Source of the DNA: CAVUWL01 sp963787415
Lineage (GTDB): Bacteria > Actinomycetota > Thermoleophilia > Solirubrobacterales > 70-9
Direction of reading: 5' to 3'
DNA length: 64,000 bases
Assembly (NCBI GenBank): GCA_963787415.1
Contig: CAWBCO010000003.1
Span: 372,001 to 436,000, forward strand
Shown: positions 61,332 through 64,000 of the stretch, piece after piece
Position numbering within the stretch: position 1 is the first letter of the stretch
Layout: each line of letters opens with the position of its first letter
Made by a program: the position numbers and the translations under genes
The notes under the pieces: generated by a model
What the model saw: the letters and a program-made list of their open reading frames with translations, nothing else
Database searches by the model: none
What the model was told of the DNA's origin: nothing

Positions 61332-62831
61332 TCAGGCAGAGACCCAGGCGATCTCTGGGCGGAGCGGCCGCCGGGCGCGCTGCTCGGCCCTTGATGCGGC
61401 CAGGGGCGCGCCGGCCAGGGCTACGCCCGCCCAGCCCCAAAGGAGCAGCGAGGTGAAGGGAGGCTGCAGAGGATTGAAGGCGGTCACCACCAAGAAGAAG
61501 ACCGAGATCGCCAAGAGGCCGAGCTTCCAGGGACGCAGAGCGCGGGGGCCCCTGGGCAAAGATCGCACCGCCGACTCCCCAAGAGCAGCGCGGTCAGCCA
61601 GAGCAGGGCGCCGATCAAGCCCAGTTCCACCGCGTAGCCGAGGTAGAGATTGTGGAGGGGAAGGATCGCCTGCGGAATCCTCGGGTTTCGGAGTCAAGCG
61701 TGTAGCCGGTCATCGGGTAACCGGGGGCCTGTCGAAAGTACTGCAGGCTGTAGCTCTCATAGCGCCGAGGCCAAAGCCAAGGAGCGGCTTGCTGGCGAGC
61801 ATCCGCAGCCCTGCTTCGGTCTGGTTCTCCCGATCCCAGACGCTGCGCTGATCACCGGCGCGCGAGGATGTCTTCTGAGAGAGCGCGGGGGAGACGGCGA
61901 GGGCGAGGGCGATCGCCAGCAGGCAGGCCGAGCAGGCCGGGCGCCAGCCAGCGCCGACCGGATCGAGTGGCGAGCGCGGCGATCACGGTGCCGCTCAGGG
62001 CGGCGATCCAGACCCCGCGCTCGAGGGTGAGAAAGCAGCCGAAGATGCAGACCACGCCGACGATCAGGGCGAGGTGGCGCCGGCGCTGGCCGCGCCACTG
62101 GGCAAACGCCATCGCCGCGGCGACCGCGCAGGCGAAGGTCGCACAGCCCTCGGCCAAGGAGCTCTGAAACGGCCCCCCGGCGCGCCCGCCGGGGGTGGCC
62201 GCGTCGGCGTGGACTATGTAGGAGGGGAAAACGAGGGCATGCGGTCCCAGTGACTCAAAGATCGCGGTGAAGCCGAGGTAGCCGCCAACTCCGACCAGCG
62301 TTGCGAGAACAGGTTGCGCTCTCGCTGACCCGAGAAGACCGCCGGGCGCGACGAAAAAGAGGAGGTAGGGGGCGAGTCCGAACTGGTCAAGACCGAAAGA
62401 AAGGTCGATTCTTCACCCAGGGTGCCGGCGATCGCTGCTGAACCCAGCAGGTAGAGGATGATCAGGCCCAAGAGCAGATGCACCTTGCGGATCCGAATCG
62501 GTGGCAGGTGCCGGGCGCCCGGGGCGCGCAGGAAGACCTGCAGCAGCGCGATCACCATCAGCAGGCGGTCAAAGGGCAGGCCACCGAGGCCAATCTGGGA
62601 CCAGCCGCCGGAGAAGATCGTCAGCGCGATCGCCCCGCACATCGTCACCGCCGGCGGCAGCTCCCAGAGCTTTCGAATGCCAAGCAGCGCCGCGATCACC
62701 ACAAGCGGGGTGATGATCAGCCAGTGGCCCTGAAAGCGGGCCGGGTAGAGCTTGTGCATCAGGACCAGCGCGAGGAAGCCGAGCGCTACCCACGCATACC
62801 AGGGCGGCCGCCATACGACGCGGGTCTGCAT
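61332..62831 (-). pseudogene. O-antigen polymerase (Wzy)-like membrane protein, frameshifted
   Basis: The start MQTRVVWRPPWYAWVALGFLALVLMHKLYPARF reads 130 residues with 4-5 spans (GHWLIITPLVVIAALLGI, VHLLLGLIILYLLGSAAIAG). Further frames give GCATFACAVAAAMAFAQWRGQRRRHLALIVGVVCIFGCFLTLERGVWIAALSGTVIAAL, and the tail has two more spans (LGLLAISVFFLVVTAF, TSLLLWGWAGVALAGAPLAA). This fits an O-antigen polymerase/ligase. ATG 62831 shares one base with the stop of the Wzz-like gene. At least three indels occur. Confidence 0.7.
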
Positions 62832-63786
62832 CAGCTCGGCTGAGGGCTCTGCTCTTGCTCGCCTGAGACTCCGCCGCCCTTGCCGGCGCGGCGGCGCTCG
62901 CGCAAGAACGGCGATGAGCGCAGCCGCAGATCATGCCGAGCAAAAGACCGATGAAGCCGAGCATCTCGACCTTTGATTTGCGGTTGCTGGCGGCGGTTGC
63001 TCGCACCGGCGACGAGGGAGACCAGCCCGCTGCGTGGGGCCTGACTCGTGACCGCGCTCACGTATGCGTCGCTGATCGCCTTCAGCTTGACCTGGGCGGC
63101 GCTGCGGGCGGCTTCGGCGCCGGGCAGCTGGTTGATCAGGGCGTGATGCTTTTCGAGGTAGCTGAGCTTTGCCTCGGCCGCGCCGAGGGCGAGGGAGGCG
63201 CTGCGGTAGCCGCGCAGCAGTGAGGTGGCCTCGGGGTTGGCGCTGTTACTTTGACTCTCATAGTTGATCACCGCCCTGGCGGCTGTGTTTGCCAGGCGAT
63301 CGCCGCCCCCTGAGTGGGTCCGGTGGCGATCACCCGAAAGGCCGGGCTTAGTGGCAGCGGCTCGGCGGAGAGCCGCGGGAGGGCCGCGGCGGGCGCCAGC
63401 TTGAGCTTTTGCTGAATTGCCGCCAGGACCGGCGCGGCTTCGATCGAGCGGCTGAAGGCGGTGGCCAGTGAGGTCGCCGACTGAACGTAGCCATAGAAGC
63501 CGGGAGAGTTTGGATTGACCTGACCGACCTGAAGAGTCGCTGAGGCGGTGTAGGTCGGTTCACGTTTCAAGCCATAGCCAACCCCGATCGCCGCGAGGGC
63601 CGCGGCGCAGATGCAGACCACCAGCTTGTGGCGGGAGATCGCAGCCAAGACGAAGCTGTTGGGCGGCTCAAAGACCCCGACCATTGATGGCGACTCGCGA
63701 TCGGGCACTGGGCTCGATTCGGCGCCCCCTTTCGGTTGCGCGCCGTTGGCGGCGGCGGGCACGGCAACCTCGGCCGGGAGCGCCAT
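62831..63786 (-). pseudogene. Wzz-like chain-length determinant protein, frameshifted
   Basis: Residues 40-70 hold the first span (HKLVVCICAAALAAIGVGYGL) after a Pro-rich start; EPTYTASATLQVGQVNPNSPGFYGYVQSATSLATAFSRSI follows, the typical post-membrane Wzz strand region. After a frame break near 63270, the coiled middle (ALGAAEAKLSYLEKHHALINQLPGAEAARSAAQVKLKAISDAY) continues. A second break near 62990 separates the final span (VEMLGFIGLLLGMICG). No kinase domain is attached, unlike the protein at 9284. Confidence 0.72.
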
Positions 63787-63833
63787 CGCAGGGGCACCCC
63801 GACCATCCAGCTTTCGTTTCGGCAGTTGAGGCT

Positions 63834-64000
63834 TTACGGGATCTCAACGGCTAGGCGCGCGCCGAACTTGCGCGCTGGGATGCCCAGCGCGGCCAGTCGG
63901 TTGAGGAACTGAGCGCCGCTCGGTGCAAGCTGGCGGCACCCATCTGCACGTTTACCTGGGGCCGTGGCAGCGCAAGAGCCCACCGACGCCAAGTCTGAGC
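63834..64000 (-). CDS. Possible C-terminus of an upstream gene (partial)
   Basis: A minus-strand frame open to the right edge, ending TAA at 63834. Its last 25 residues (FLNRLAALGIPARKFGARLAVEI) look protein-like. It would lie 48 bases before the Wzz-like start. No family is recognised, and sequence quality here is poor. Confidence 0.25.
   Translation of the reverse strand, partial: SDLASVGSCAATAPGKRADGCRQLAPSGAQFLNRLAALGIPARKFGARLAVEIP

Noticed and set aside
1..64000. Transposons, prophage genes, rRNA and tRNA genes
   Set aside because: No transposase, integrase or phage structural motif and no recognisable RNA gene was seen on either strand; this is a reading by eye, so short tRNA-like genes cannot be excluded.

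Overview
The window is high-GC, gene-dense DNA with frequent GTG/TTG starts and 1-11 nt stop/start overlaps. Its content (an LPFTG sortase-type anchor, ECF sigma factors, a MeaA-type mutase, an FHA-linked secreted protease and very large surface-polysaccharide loci) suggests an actinobacterium. Thermoleophilia/Solirubrobacterales is my best guess, inferred from gene style only. No rRNA, tRNA, CRISPR array, transposase or integrase was seen.

Layout. 0-5.8 kb: end of an acyl-CoA ligase, a damaged pabA-pabB fusion, an acyl-CoA dehydrogenase, a small protein and a GNAT-fold (CelD-like) protein. 5.8-26.6 kb: a large exopolysaccharide locus with GT2 and GT4 glycosyltransferases, BY-kinase/Wzz, two O-antigen polymerase/ligase-type proteins, a Wzx flippase, an asparagine-synthase-like protein, a secreted polysaccharide lyase, an Alg13/Alg14-like pair, a NodB deacetylase and a WbaP-type initiating transferase. 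26.6-28.9 kb: an LPFTG surface protein divergent from an ECF sigma factor, then a second lyase gene whose catalytic half is an exact 724-bp copy of the first. 29.3-41 kb: mixed genes (FHA-protease, acetyltransferase, an XRE-HTH/nucleotidyltransferase pair with a leaderless-type promoter, zinc-ribbon protein, meaA, OafA-type acyltransferase, clpS, ECF sigma). 41-46.3 kb: a nucleotide-sugar set resembling WbpB/WbpE/WbpD (2,3-diacetamido uronic acid pathway) plus a second initiating sugar transferase and an HprK-like kinase. 46.6-47.6 kb: YciI-like and GST-like proteins.

47.8-54.4 kb is the most notable region: a tightly coupled lasso-peptide (RiPP) operon. In order it has an HprK-like kinase, ABC ATPase, ABC-2 permease, PqqD-type recognition element (B1), transglutaminase-like leader peptidase (B2), a second HprK-like kinase, an asparagine-synthase-type cyclase (C) and, after its own likely promoter, a 65-residue precursor (A). 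The precursor has a YxxP...LT leader motif and an unusually long, glycine-rich core with two cysteines. A LuxR-type regulator follows.

54.6-64 kb returns to polysaccharide genes (PssD/PssE-like, GT4, GT2, nucleotidyltransferase-like, lipoprotein, Wzy, Wzz). Almost every gene there is split by frameshifts, as are the genes at 0.5-2 kb. Sequence error near contig ends is more likely than biological decay, so these genes are annotated as full spans with their frame breaks noted.
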